In this document: positions 8,296 through 16,607 of the stretch, piece by piece
How positions within the stretch are numbered: position 1 is the stretch's first letter
How the letters are laid out: each line of letters opens with the position of its first letter
From: Streptomyces sp. CB01635
GTDB lineage: Bacteria > Actinomycetota > Actinomycetes > Streptomycetales > Streptomycetaceae
Reading direction: 5' to 3'
DNA length: 64,000 bases
Assembly (NCBI RefSeq): GCF_002803065.1
Contig: NZ_NNBL01000019.1
Coordinates: forward strand, 98,317-162,316
Position numbers and translations under genes: made by a program
Notes under the pieces: model-generated
Database searches by the model: none
Told to the model about the DNA's origin: nothing
What the model saw: only the letters and a program-made list of their open reading frames with translations

Positions 8296-10533
8296 ATGAA
8301 CGCGCCGTACGACGGTGACCGTGGCCAGGACCCGGGCGGCTCAGCCTCGGCCGGGGGCCCGCCCCCTGGTCATCAGGGAGCGCCCGGCCAGGTCCCGCCG
8401 TCCCACCCCGCCCCGGACGCATATCCGCAGGACGCGTATTTCCAGGACGCCTACGACCAGGATCCGTACCTGGCCCAGGACCTCACCGCCCAGGATCCGG
8501 TGACGGAGGCGCTCTACGACCGTGCCGCGCACCCTCCGCCGCCTCCGGGCACCTACGAGGCACCTCAGCCGCTCTACGACCCGCCGCCCGCGGCCCAGTA
8601 CCCCCCGGACCCGCGCGTGTGGGCCCAGACGCCGGCTCCCGAGCCGGAGGGCCCGACGCGGCACCTTCCGTACGGTGACGACGCCAGGACCACACAGTTC
8701 GTGGGGGTCGACGATCTGATGACGCAGGCCGGCGAGGAGCAGCACGAGCCCGACGCCTTCGCTCATCTCTTCCGCGACCAGCAGAGCAACGGCGGCAGCC
8801 GTCCGCCGGCCGACGCTCCCGGCGTTCCGGCGCCCGCTGCCGGACCGGCGCAGCCTCCCGTCCAGGACGGCACGCCCGCACCTGCCCCCGCCCCGTCGAA
8901 GGGGGGCCGCGCGTCGAGCCTCCTGAAGTCGAGTGCCGTCATGGCGGCGGGCACCCTGGTCTCACGCCTCACCGGTTTCGTACGCACCGTGGTCATCACC
9001 GCGGCCCTCGGCTCCGCGACGCTCGGTGACGCGTGGACCGTGGCGTACACCCTGCCGACGATGATCTACATCCTGACCGTCGGCGGCGGCCTCAACTCGG
9101 TGTTCGTGCCGCAGCTCGTACGGTCCATGAAGGAGGACGAGGACGGCGGCGAGGCCTACGCCAACCGGCTGCTCACGCTCGTCATGGTCGCGCTCGGCGT
9201 GATCGTCGCCGCGGCGGTCTTCGCGTCGCCGCTCCTGATCCGGCTGATGTCGACGCCGATCGCCAACGATGCGAACGCGAACAACGTCGCCGTCACCTTC
9301 GCCCGCTACTGCCTGCCCACGATCTTCTTCATGGGCGTGCACGTGGTCATGGGCCAGATCCTGAACGCCCGCGGGAAGTTCGGCGCGATGATGTGGACCC
9401 CGGTCCTGAACAACATCGTCATGATCTTCACCTTCGGCATGTTCATCTACGTCTACGGCACGGCGGCAGACTCTCAGCTGCACGTCGACACGATCCCCGC
9501 AGACGGGGTCCGGCTGCTCGGCATCGGCACCCTGCTCGGTCTGACGGTGCAGGCGCTGGCGATGATCCCGTACCTGCGCGAGACAGGCTTCCGGTTCCGG
9601 CTGCGGTTCGACTGGAAGGGCCACGGCCTCGGCAAGGCGGTCAAGCTCGCCAAGTGGACCGTGCTGTTCGTCCTCGCCAACCAGGCAGGCGTCCTCGTCG
9701 TCACCCAGCTCGCCACCGCCGCCGGGAAGGCATCCGGCAGGTCCGGCGCGGGCATCATGGGTTACTCCAACGCCCAGCTGATCTGGGGCATGCCGCAGGC
9801 CATCATCACCGTCTCCGTCATGGCGGCGATGCTGCCGCGGATCTCCCGCGCGGCCCACGACGGCGACCCCGGAGCGGTCCGCGACGACATCTCACAGGGG
9901 CTGCGCACCTCCGCGGTCGCGATCGTCCCGGTCGCCTTCATGTTCGTCGCCCTCGGCGTCCCGATGTGCACCCTGCTCTTCGGGTCGAGCGGCGCCGATG
10001 GCGCCCGGTCCATGGGCTACATCCTGATGGCGTTCGGCCTCGGACTGATCCCGTACTCCGTGCAGTACGTCGTGCTGCGCGGCTTCTACGCGTACGAGGA
10101 CACCCGGACGCCCTTCTACAACACGGTCATCGTGGCCGCCGTCAACGCGGCCGCATCGGGGATCGCCTACCTCCTGCTGCCCGCCCAGTGGGCCGTGGTC
10201 GGCATGGCCGCCTCGTACGGGCTCGCGTATGCGATCGGTGTGGGCGTCGCCTGGCAGCGCCTGCGCAAGCGTCTCGGCGGCGACCTGGACGGCTCTCAGG
10301 TCATCCGTACGTACGCCCGCCTCGGCATGGCCGCGATCCCGGGGGCGATCGCCGGTGGCGCGGTCGGTTTCCTGATCACCGGGGCACTCGGCAGCGGCGC
10401 GGGGGGTTCGCTCGCGGCGCTGGTCGTGGGCGGGGCCGTACTGCTGGGCGTCTTCTATGTCGCCGCCCGGCGCATGCGGATCGAAGAGCTCAACTCGATG
10501 GTCGGAATGGTCCGCGGGCGCCTCGGCCGCTAG
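8296..10533 (+). CDS. murJ: Lipid II flippase MurJ
   Basis: MurJ moves the peptidoglycan precursor lipid II across the membrane. The 745-residue protein starts with about 205 residues of Pro/Asp/Tyr/Gln-rich disordered sequence, then a MviN/MurJ domain with about 14 hydrophobic helices. It begins KSSAVMAAGTLVSRLTGFVR, whose Arg residues are typical of the family, and includes RYCLPTIFFMGVHVVMGQIL and YEDTRTPFY. The long cytoplasmic extension is usual for actinobacteria and is a likely site for partner binding or phosphorylation. ATG 8296 follows GAGGTGGGG. The next gene is a pseudokinase; in Mycobacterium the MviN protein carries a fused pseudokinase domain, whereas here the two are separate proteins. 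Confidence 0.95.
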   Translation: MNAPYDGDRGQDPGGSASAGGPPPGHQGAPGQVPPSHPAPDAYPQDAYFQDAYDQDPYLAQDLTAQDPVTEALYDRAAHPPPPPGTYEAPQPLYDPPPAAQYPPDPRVWAQTPAPEPEGPTRHLPYGDDARTTQFVGVDDLMTQAGEEQHEPDAFAHLFRDQQSNGGSRPPADAPGVPAPAAGPAQPPVQDGTPAPAPAPSKGGRASSLLKSSAVMAAGTLVSRLTGFVRTVVITAALGSATLGDAWTVAYTLPTMIYILTVGGGLNSVFVPQLVRSMKEDEDGGEAYANRLLTLVMVALGVIVAAAVFASPLLIRLMSTPIANDANANNVAVTFARYCLPTIFFMGVHVVMGQILNARGKFGAMMWTPVLNNIVMIFTFGMFIYVYGTAADSQLHVDTIPADGVRLLGIGTLLGLTVQALAMIPYLRETGFRFRLRFDWKGHGLGKAVKLAKWTVLFVLANQAGVLVVTQLATAAGKASGRSGAGIMGYSNAQLIWGMPQAIITVSVMAAMLPRISRAAHDGDPGAVRDDISQGLRTSAVAIVPVAFMFVALGVPMCTLLFGSSGADGARSMGYILMAFGLGLIPYSVQYVVLRGFYAYEDTRTPFYNTVIVAAVNAAASGIAYLLLPAQWAVVGMAASYGLAYAIGVGVAWQRLRKRLGGDLDGSQVIRTYARLGMAAIPGAIAGGAVGFLITGALGSGAGGSLAALVVGGAVLLGVFYVAARRMRIEELNSMVGMVRGRLGR

Positions 10534-10652
10534 CGGACCGGCGGGCCGCACAACCATCGCGGGCTGCCGCGTGTCGTGCTTATCGCCGGACTGTGGGCAC
10601 AATTGGCTTTGGCGTCGCAGAGCGCGCAACGGATGGGGAGGCAGGAACGACG

Positions 10653-12371
10653 GTGGCGGAACGGAGTACGGCTGCCGTCGACGTGGCAGACAACAGTGGT
10701 GACGAGCCACTGACCGCGAAAGCGGAGCAGACCACGGCCGACGGGGTGGCCCAGACCCGGGAGCGGGACACGGCAGCGAACGAGGACGCGGAGGACACCG
10801 ACGGGTCGACGAGCCCCGGCTCGTCCACGCCCCCCGAACTGCACAGCGGTCACAAACTCGCCAGACGCTATCGCCTGGAGGAGTGCGTCACCCGGCTGGA
10901 CGGATTCAGCAGCTGGCGCGCGGTGGATGAGAAGCTCCGCCGGGCTGTCGGGGTGCACCTGCTCCCCGCGGACCACCCGCGGGCACGGTCCGTCCTCGCG
11001 GCGGCCCGCTCATCGGCGCTTCTCGGCGATCCTCGATTCGTCCAGGTCCTGGATGCGGTTGAGGAGAACGACCTTGTTTACGTGGTGCACGAGTGGCTGC
11101 CCGATGCCACGGAACTGACCGCGCTGCTCGCCTCGGGCCCCCTCGAGGTGCACGAGGCGTACCAGCTCGTGAACCAGGTCTCCCATGCGATGGCCGCCGC
11201 GCACCGCGAGGGCCTCGCGCATCTGCGGCTCACCCCGAGCGCGGTGCTGCGTACCTCGACCGGCCAGTGGCGCATCCGCGGCCTCGCCGTCAACGCCGCC
11301 CTGCGCGGCATCACCTCGGAAACACCGCAGCGCACGGACACCGAGGCGATCGGTGCCCTCCTGTACGCCGCCCTGACGCAGCGCTGGCCCTACGAGGACG
11401 ACGCGTACGGCCTGTCCGGGCTGCCCAAGGACATCGGCCTCATCGCGCCCGACCAGGTGCGGGCCGGAGTGCACCGCGGGCTGTCCGAGCTGGCCATGCG
11501 TGCCCTCGTCAACGAGGGGGCAACGGCGTCGCGGCAGGATCCGCCATGCACCACGACCGAGGACCTGGTGAAGGCCGTCGGCGAGATGCCCCGCATCCGG
11601 CCCCCGGAGCCCGTTTTCACGGCCCCGGCGGAGTACCAGCGGACGACCTACCAGCAGGGCACCTACGGCCGTCAGGCCCCGCGTCCCGGCGTGGCACAGC
11701 CCATGCCGGCCGCGCCTCCGCCGCCGCTGCAGAGCCGGACGGGCAAGGCGCTCAAGTGGGCCGTGTCGGCATTGCTCATCGTGGCCCTCGGCCTCGGCAG
11801 CTGGCAGCTCGCGGAAGCCCTGATGGACCGCGGCACGTCGGGCGACTCCAACACGTCGCACAACACCGACGGCAACGACAAGGGCAACGATCACAAGCCC
11901 ACGAAGCCGATGGCCATCGAGGACGCCAGGGAGTACGTCGTCAAGGGCGAGGCACAGGCCCCGGGTGAGGTGGCGAAGACCTACGACGGCGACAGCAAGA
12001 CCTTCTGGCGTACCAAGACCTACAACGACGGCCCGAAGCTGGCGCCCTACAAGCCCGGCGTCGGCATCGTCTACGACCTCGGCTCGGCCAAGGACGTCTC
12101 GGCCGCATCGATAGCTCTTCAGTACGGCGGCGACCACACGACGGTCTCCCTGTACGCGACCGATTCGCTGTCGCCCACGACATCGATCGACTCCATGAAG
12201 AGCATCGGTACGGACACCACTACGGGCACCACCGCCAAGATCGAGGCCGACAAGCCGGTGAAGACGCGGTACGTGCTCCTGTGGATGACGGCCCTGCCGC
12301 AGTCCGGATCCGACGGTTACTACGGCGCGGGTTACAAGCAGGCTCTCACCGACGTGAAGTTCACCGGCTGA
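10653..12371 (+). CDS. Membrane pseudokinase with exported sugar-binding-like domain
   Basis: This 572-residue protein has a Ser/Thr-kinase-like fold at about residues 65–325. It lacks the catalytic residues: the usual HRD…N segment reads HLRLTPSAVLRT and the DFG position reads IRGL, so it should not phosphorylate. A Pro-rich linker and one transmembrane helix (about 366–388) follow. The exported C-terminal domain of about 140 residues (DGDSKTFWRT and YDLGSAKDV motifs) resembles a discoidin/F5-8-type carbohydrate-binding fold. The architecture parallels the C-terminal half of mycobacterial MviN, whose pseudokinase binds the phosphorylation-dependent partner FhaA. GTG 10653 is chosen from the GGGGAGG upstream; longer in-frame extension overlaps murJ. 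It probably controls MurJ together with FhaA (57395–58291). Confidence 0.85.
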   Translation: MAERSTAAVDVADNSGDEPLTAKAEQTTADGVAQTRERDTAANEDAEDTDGSTSPGSSTPPELHSGHKLARRYRLEECVTRLDGFSSWRAVDEKLRRAVGVHLLPADHPRARSVLAAARSSALLGDPRFVQVLDAVEENDLVYVVHEWLPDATELTALLASGPLEVHEAYQLVNQVSHAMAAAHREGLAHLRLTPSAVLRTSTGQWRIRGLAVNAALRGITSETPQRTDTEAIGALLYAALTQRWPYEDDAYGLSGLPKDIGLIAPDQVRAGVHRGLSELAMRALVNEGATASRQDPPCTTTEDLVKAVGEMPRIRPPEPVFTAPAEYQRTTYQQGTYGRQAPRPGVAQPMPAAPPPPLQSRTGKALKWAVSALLIVALGLGSWQLAEALMDRGTSGDSNTSHNTDGNDKGNDHKPTKPMAIEDAREYVVKGEAQAPGEVAKTYDGDSKTFWRTKTYNDGPKLAPYKPGVGIVYDLGSAKDVSAASIALQYGGDHTTVSLYATDSLSPTTSIDSMKSIGTDTTTGTTAKIEADKPVKTRYVLLWMTALPQSGSDGYYGAGYKQALTDVKFTG

Positions 12372-12399
12372 GGGCTCACCTGGGGGAGGGGGTTCGAAA

Positions 12400-13125
12400 G
12401 TGGACGACGCCGCCTACGGCGAAGCAAGCGATCAGGACCTCCTCACCCGCCATGTCGCGGGTGACAAGGACGCCTTCGGCGAGCTCGTGCGCCGCCATCG
12501 TGACCGGCTCTGGGCCGTGGCCCTGCGCACCCTGGGAGACCGGGAGGAAGCCGCCGACGCCGTCCAGGACGCGCTGGTCTCCGCCTACCGGGCGGCGCAC
12601 ACCTTCCGCGGACAGTCCGCCGTCACGACCTGGCTGCACCGCATCACTGTGAACGCCTGCCTCGACCGGGCCCGCAAGGCCGCATCGCGGAAGACCTCTC
12701 CGGTCGAGGACGCGGAGCGCCTGGAGCAGCTCCTCGAACCTCACGAGTCCGCGGCCGCTCCCGCCGAACGCAACGACCTCCACCGCGAGCTCTTCGAAGC
12801 GCTGGGCACCCTTCCCGTCGACCAGCGGGCCGCGCTCGTCCTGGTCGACATGCAGGGCTACCCGGTGGCCGAGGCGGCCCGCGTTCTCGGCGTTCCCACC
12901 GGCACGGTCAAGAGCCGCTGCGCGCGCGGCAGAGCCAGACTCCTGCCGTTGGTCACCCATCTGCGGACCGACAACGGCGACAGCGAGAGTGGCAAGAGCC
13001 CGCCCCCGGAAGCGCCCGGAAGGAACCGGACGCAGGGGACATCCGTCCCACCGGCAGCAGGGCCCCGGGACGGGGCAGGACCAAATGATTCAGCTGCCGT
13101 GAAGGGCGGAGGTGGGCGAGCGTGA
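12400..13125 (+). CDS. sigM: ECF RNA polymerase sigma factor SigM
   Basis: This 241-residue ECF-family sigma factor has region 2 at about residues 18–90 (FGELVRRHRDRLWAVALR, TFRGQSAVTTWLHRI) and region 4 at about 125–180 (LPVDQRAALVLVDMQGYP, helix-turn-helix AEAARVLGVPTGTVKSR). A C-terminal tail of about 50 residues is low complexity. The GTG start follows GGGGGAGGGGG. Its stop overlaps the start of the anti-sigma gene by four bases (GTGA), so translation is coupled. It lies 28 nt after the pseudokinase and may be read from the same transcript. By family and position it is SigM (SCO3892), whose regulon is probably linked to envelope or oxidative stress. Confidence 0.9.
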   Translation: MDDAAYGEASDQDLLTRHVAGDKDAFGELVRRHRDRLWAVALRTLGDREEAADAVQDALVSAYRAAHTFRGQSAVTTWLHRITVNACLDRARKAASRKTSPVEDAERLEQLLEPHESAAAPAERNDLHRELFEALGTLPVDQRAALVLVDMQGYPVAEAARVLGVPTGTVKSRCARGRARLLPLVTHLRTDNGDSESGKSPPPEAPGRNRTQGTSVPPAAGPRDGAGPNDSAAVKGGGGRA

Positions 13126-14084
13126 CATCCACGACCGACACGGCCGAGCACCCCGAGATCGCCGAGATCTCCGAACTCACCGAGGGCCTCCTCTCCTCTT
13201 CCCGCACAGAGCAGGTACGGGAGCACCTGAACGGCTGCGAGCTGTGCGCCGACGTCTACGCCTCCCTGGAGGAGATCCGTGGCACGCTCGGCACGCTTCC
13301 CGGCCCGCCGCACATGCCTGCTGACATCGCGGGCCGCATCGACGCCGCGCTCGCCGCGGAGGCACTGCTCGACACACAAGCACCCGCCCACACCGAGCAC
13401 GAGGCCGAAGCGGAAGCCGAAGCCGAAGCACAGGCCGCGTCGCCTGTTTCACGTGAAACAACGCCTGAGACGACGCCGGCCGACTCGCCGACCGCCCCCG
13501 CGGACCGCCCTTCCGGTCATCCCCGTGCCACGACGGGTCCAGGGCGGGGCAGCCGGACGCGCAACCGGCGCCGTCGGGGCGCCGCGCTCGGAGCCGTCTT
13601 CACGGCGGCCTCGATCGGCCTGGGAGTCCTGCTCCTGCAGAACGGGGGCAGCACACCCACCGGCGCTCCCGAAAGCGGCACGCCCCGTCAGGCGAGCTCC
13701 GCACTCTCCTTCTCCGAGGGCAAGCTCGAGAACCAGGTGCAGAGCCTTCTGACGGAGAAATCCTCCGCGCCCTCCGACTCGTCGACGTCCAAGCCGTCCC
13801 TCGACATCGAGCAGTCCGGACCGAAGACCCCCCGGACGAACTCCCCGATGCGAGGGAAGACCATCGTGGTGCCGGACTGCATACAGCGGGGCACCGGCCG
13901 TGAGACGCCCGCCCTCGCCATCGAGCGAGGAGACTACAAGGGCACCACCGCCTACCTCGTCGTGCTGCCTCACCAGTCGGATCCTGCCCAGGTTTCGGCC
14001 TACGTCATCGACGCGACCTGCGTGAAGCAGCCGTCCTCGGCTCCCGGCAAACTGCTGCTGACCCACTCCTACGCGCGGCGCTGA
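13122..14084 (+). CDS. rsmA: Membrane-anchored anti-sigma factor (RsmA-like)
   Basis: This 320-residue protein holds SigM inactive at the membrane. The N-terminus carries the zinc-binding anti-sigma (ZAS) signature H-x3-C-x2-C (HLNGCELC, His35, Cys39, Cys42). In S. coelicolor the SigM anti-sigma RsmA is reported to hold a [2Fe-2S] cluster (from memory). A Glu/Ala-rich linker follows, then one transmembrane helix (about 152–172) and an exported domain of about 140 residues with two cysteines. An exact parS site lies inside the linker, translated in frame as V-S-R-E-T (residues 109–113). It is translationally coupled to sigM. The symbol is inferred from neighbourhood. Confidence 0.82.
   Translation: MTSTTDTAEHPEIAEISELTEGLLSSSRTEQVREHLNGCELCADVYASLEEIRGTLGTLPGPPHMPADIAGRIDAALAAEALLDTQAPAHTEHEAEAEAEAEAQAASPVSRETTPETTPADSPTAPADRPSGHPRATTGPGRGSRTRNRRRRGAALGAVFTAASIGLGVLLLQNGGSTPTGAPESGTPRQASSALSFSEGKLENQVQSLLTEKSSAPSDSSTSKPSLDIEQSGPKTPRTNSPMRGKTIVVPDCIQRGTGRETPALAIERGDYKGTTAYLVVLPHQSDPAQVSAYVIDATCVKQPSSAPGKLLLTHSYARR
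13446..13459. promoter_or_regulatory. parS: parS site inside the anti-sigma gene
   Basis: An exact 14-bp ParB site lies within the coding sequence of the anti-sigma factor, in the linker between its anti-sigma domain and membrane helix, where the extra residues should be tolerated. Confidence 0.9.
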
Positions 14085-14126
14085 CTCCACACGGGGGCAC
14101 ACTTCGCGTGTGCTCCCGGACACGGC

Positions 14127-14153
14127 GGGAATGCGCGCCCCGTAGGATCCGTT
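14127..14153 (+). promoter_or_regulatory. SigR-type promoter of trxBA
   Basis: GGGAAT (14127–14132), exactly 18 bases, then GTT (14151–14153) matches the Streptomyces SigR consensus GGAAT-N18-GTT. It lies 74 nt before trxB, a classical target of the thiol-stress sigma factor SigR. Induction by disulphide stress is expected. Confidence 0.88.
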
Positions 14154-14226
14154 GGGTGGGGTGAGAGTCCGGAGACGGGCTCCCCCGGCAGTACGCAGCA
14201 GTCCCGCAGAGACGAGGAATCAAGCC

Positions 14227-15189
14227 GTGAGCGACGTCCGTAACGTGATCATCATCGGCTCCGGGCCCGCCGGTTACACGGCGGCCCTGTACACCGCACG
14301 CGCGTCGCTGAAGCCGCTGGTGTTCGAGGGTGCTGTCACCGCTGGCGGTGCCCTGATGAACACCACCGAGGTGGAGAACTTCCCCGGCTTCCAGGACGGC
14401 ATCATGGGCCCCGAGCTCATGGACAACATGCGCGCCCAGGCCGAGCGCTTCGGAGCCGAGCTGGTCCCGGACGACGTCATCTCCGTAGACCTGACGGGCG
14501 AGATCAAGACCGTCACCGACACGGCAGGCACCGTGCACCGCGCGAAGGCCGTCATCGTCACGACCGGCTCCCAGCACCGCAAGCTCGGCCTGCCGAACGA
14601 GGACGCTCTCTCCGGCCGCGGTGTCTCGTGGTGCGCGACGTGCGACGGCTTCTTCTTCAAGGACCAGGACATCGCCGTGATCGGCGGCGGTGACACCGCG
14701 ATGGAGGAGGCCACTTTCCTCTCCCGCTTCGCCAAGTCCGTGACGATCGTCCACCGCCGCGACACCCTGCGTGCCTCCAAGGCCATGCAGGAGCGCGCCT
14801 TCGCCGACCCGAAGATCAAGTTCGCCTGGGACAGCGAGATCGCCCAGGTCCACGGCGAGCAGAAGCTCTCGCACCTGACGCTGCGCAACGTCAAGACGGG
14901 TGAGACCTCCGAGCTCCCGGTCACCGGCCTGTTCATCGCGATCGGCCACGACCCGCGCACCGAGCTCTTCAAGGGCCAGCTCGAGCTGGACGACGAGGGC
15001 TACCTGAAGGTCGAGGCCCCCTCGACCCGGACGAACCTGACCGGTGTCTTCGGTGCCGGTGACGTCGTCGACCACACCTACCGCCAGGCGATCACCGCGG
15101 CAGGCACCGGCTGCGCCGCCGCACTCGACGCCGAGCGCTTCCTCGCCGCTCTCACCGACAGCGAGTCCGCCGCGGCCGCCGCCGTCTGA
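14227..15189 (+). CDS. trxB: Thioredoxin reductase
   Basis: This FAD enzyme uses NADPH to reduce thioredoxin. The 320-residue protein shows the FAD-binding GSGPAG (11–16), the redox-active CATC (Cys136 and Cys139), the NADPH-binding GGGDTAMEEA, and the C-terminal FAD contact VFGAGDV. GTG 14227 is chosen because GACGAGGAA lies just upstream; an earlier in-frame start at 14152 would overlap the SigR promoter. trxA follows 39 nt downstream, forming the trxBA operon under the SigR promoter at 14127–14153. Together the two proteins form the main cytoplasmic disulphide-reducing system. Confidence 0.96.
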   Translation: MSDVRNVIIIGSGPAGYTAALYTARASLKPLVFEGAVTAGGALMNTTEVENFPGFQDGIMGPELMDNMRAQAERFGAELVPDDVISVDLTGEIKTVTDTAGTVHRAKAVIVTTGSQHRKLGLPNEDALSGRGVSWCATCDGFFFKDQDIAVIGGGDTAMEEATFLSRFAKSVTIVHRRDTLRASKAMQERAFADPKIKFAWDSEIAQVHGEQKLSHLTLRNVKTGETSELPVTGLFIAIGHDPRTELFKGQLELDDEGYLKVEAPSTRTNLTGVFGAGDVVDHTYRQAITAAGTGCAAALDAERFLAALTDSESAAAAAV

Positions 15190-15228
15190 ACTCACACCCT
15201 CATCACCAAAGTAGCTAAGGAGCCTGCC

Positions 15229-15561
15229 GTGGCCGGCAACCTCAAGAACGTGACCGACGCTTCCTTCGACGAGGACGTCCTCAAGAGCGACAAGCCCGTA
15301 CTGGTGGACTTCTGGGCCGCCTGGTGCGGACCGTGCCGCCAGATCGCGCCGTCCCTCGAAGCGATCGCCGCCGAGTACGGCGACAAGATCGAGGTCGTCA
15401 AGCTCAACATCGACGAGAACCCGGCCATCGCCGCGAAGTACGGCGTCATGTCGATCCCGACGCTGAACGTCTACCAGGGTGGCGAGGTCGCCAAGACCAT
15501 CGTCGGCGCCAAGCCGAAGGCCGCCATCGTGCGCGACCTCGAGGACTTCATCGCCAACTGA
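15229..15561 (+). CDS. trxA: Thioredoxin
   Basis: This 110-residue disulphide reductase has the active site W-C-G-P-C (Trp32 to Cys36), the cis-proline loop MSIPTL and the usual C-terminal helix. The GTG start follows AAGGAG. It is the second gene of the trxBA operon, reduced by TrxB, and serves cytoplasmic targets such as ribonucleotide reductase and methionine sulfoxide reductase (family knowledge). A parS site and a strong bidirectional hairpin lie just past its stop. Confidence 0.96.
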   Translation: MAGNLKNVTDASFDEDVLKSDKPVLVDFWAAWCGPCRQIAPSLEAIAAEYGDKIEVVKLNIDENPAIAAKYGVMSIPTLNVYQGGEVAKTIVGAKPKAAIVRDLEDFIAN

Positions 15562-15593
15562 TCGGCGATGCGGCTCCACGGCGGAGCGGCGAT

Positions 15594-15607
15594 GTTTCAC
15601 GTGAAAC
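15594..15607. promoter_or_regulatory. parS: parS site downstream of trxA
   Basis: An exact 14-bp ParB site lies in the short space between convergent trxA and the GNAT gene, just before their shared terminator. Confidence 0.92.
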
Positions 15608-15610
15608 ACG

Positions 15611-15640
15611 AACGGGCCAACCCAACCGGGTTGGCCCGTT
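15611..15640. terminator. Bidirectional terminator, trxA / GNAT
   Basis: A perfect 13-bp stem (AACGGGCCAACCC / GGGTTGGCCCGTT) with a 4-nt AACC loop sits between the convergent trxA and GNAT genes. Short T and A runs flank it, so it can work in both directions. Confidence 0.85.
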
Positions 15641-15668
15641 TGCGTGACCGCAGCGGATGGATCAGGAC

Positions 15669-16286
15669 TCACAGAGGGCGGAGTGCCGGTTCCTTCTGCA
15701 CCGCTCCGAGGAGCCGGTCCAGGGCGAGCTCGACGTCCTCCTTCCACGAGAGCGTCGTACGCAGCTCGAGGCGGAGGCGCGGATAAGAGGGGTGAGGACG
15801 CACGGTCTTGAAGCCCACGGCCAGCAGATGGTCCGCGGGCAACATGCAGGCCGGCTCCTTCCACTGCGCGTCGCCGAACGCCTCGATCGCCCTGAACCCC
15901 CTGCGCAGCAGATCCTTGGCGACGGTCTGCACGATCACCCGGCCGAGCCCCTGCCCTTGATAGCCGGGCATGATCCACGCCGTCATCAGCTGCACGGCAT
16001 CGGGGGAGACCGGGCTCGTGGGGAAAGCGGTCGAGCGGGGGACGTACGCCGGCGGCGCGTAGAGCACGAAGCCGACCGGAACATCGTCCACGTAGACGAC
16101 CCGTCCGCAGGAACCCCATTCCAGGAGGACAGCCGAGATCCAGGCCTCCTTCTCCAGCTCCGGAGTGCCTGCCTCTATCGCGGCTTGGCCGCTGACCGGA
16201 TCCAGCTCCCAGAAGACACACGACCGGCAACGCTTGGGAAGGTCCGGAAGGTTGTCCAGTGTGAGCGGTACGAGCCGACGCCCCAT
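15669..16286 (-). CDS. GNAT-family N-acetyltransferase
   Basis: This 205-residue acyl-CoA N-acyltransferase has the central GNAT core with the acetyl-CoA loop GYQGQGLGR (about residue 105) after the β4 strand (VQLMTAWIMPG). The N-terminal MGRRLVPLTLDNLPDLPKRC segment has a Cys pair (RCRSC). The substrate is unknown. The gene sits downstream of parB in the same direction, the conserved location of SCO3888, although the link to segregation is only positional. The ATG at 16286 is the natural start. It converges on trxA. Confidence 0.85.
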   Translation of the reverse strand: MGRRLVPLTLDNLPDLPKRCRSCVFWELDPVSGQAAIEAGTPELEKEAWISAVLLEWGSCGRVVYVDDVPVGFVLYAPPAYVPRSTAFPTSPVSPDAVQLMTAWIMPGYQGQGLGRVIVQTVAKDLLRRGFRAIEAFGDAQWKEPACMLPADHLLAVGFKTVRPHPSYPRLRLELRTTLSWKEDVELALDRLLGAVQKEPALRPL

Positions 16287-16432
16287 GAAGGCAGATCCTC
16301 ACTTCCTTCGCCCGCCGCGTCACGGGCGGCTGTCAGAGCGCTCCGTTCCCTGAGCAGGCTGCCGACGAACCCGCCGACCGCGCCCAGCCCGAGACCCGCG
16401 GTCATCAGCCCGGCACGACTCACCGATTGCAT
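16175..16432 (-). CDS. Possible small membrane protein overlapping the GNAT gene
   Basis: An 85-codon frame starts MQSVSRAGLMTAGLGLGAVG and has one Gly/Leu-rich hydrophobic segment (residues 6–27) followed by LRERSALTAARDAAGEG. The last 37 codons overlap the start of the GNAT gene in another frame. The N-terminal half reads like a genuine single-pass membrane protein; the overlapping half does not. It could be a real short protein or chance. No family is recognised. Confidence 0.33.
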   Translation of the reverse strand: MQSVSRAGLMTAGLGLGAVGGFVGSLLRERSALTAARDAAGEGSEDLPSWGVGSYRSHWTTFRTFPSVAGRVSSGSWIRSAAKPR

Positions 16433-16526
16433 GACCCGCCTCCCGCGTGAGGTGACTTTGAGGGGTGCGCTCTACCCCGTCGCATCGTATCCACGAAGCG
16501 ATTCCATCGATACCGCCAGAAAGCAA

Positions 16527-16569
16527 AGAGCAGGCCGTGTTCCGGTACACACCGGACACGGCCTGCTCT
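16527..16569 (-). terminator. parB terminator hairpin
   Basis: A long stem (AGAGCAGGCCGTG / CACGGCCTGCTCT outer, TCCGGT / ACCGGA inner, one bulged T) lies about 40 nt past the parB stop. In the minus direction it is followed by CTTTGCTTTC. It probably ends the parAB transcript. Confidence 0.8.
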
Positions 16570-16607
16570 CCTGAGACGTACGTCGAACGGGACCAACCCC
16601 CGTCCCC

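Noticed and set aside
9033..10652. Extension of the pseudokinase frame upstream through murJ
   Set aside because: That part is the shadow of murJ codons; the true start follows the ribosome-binding site at 10635–10641.
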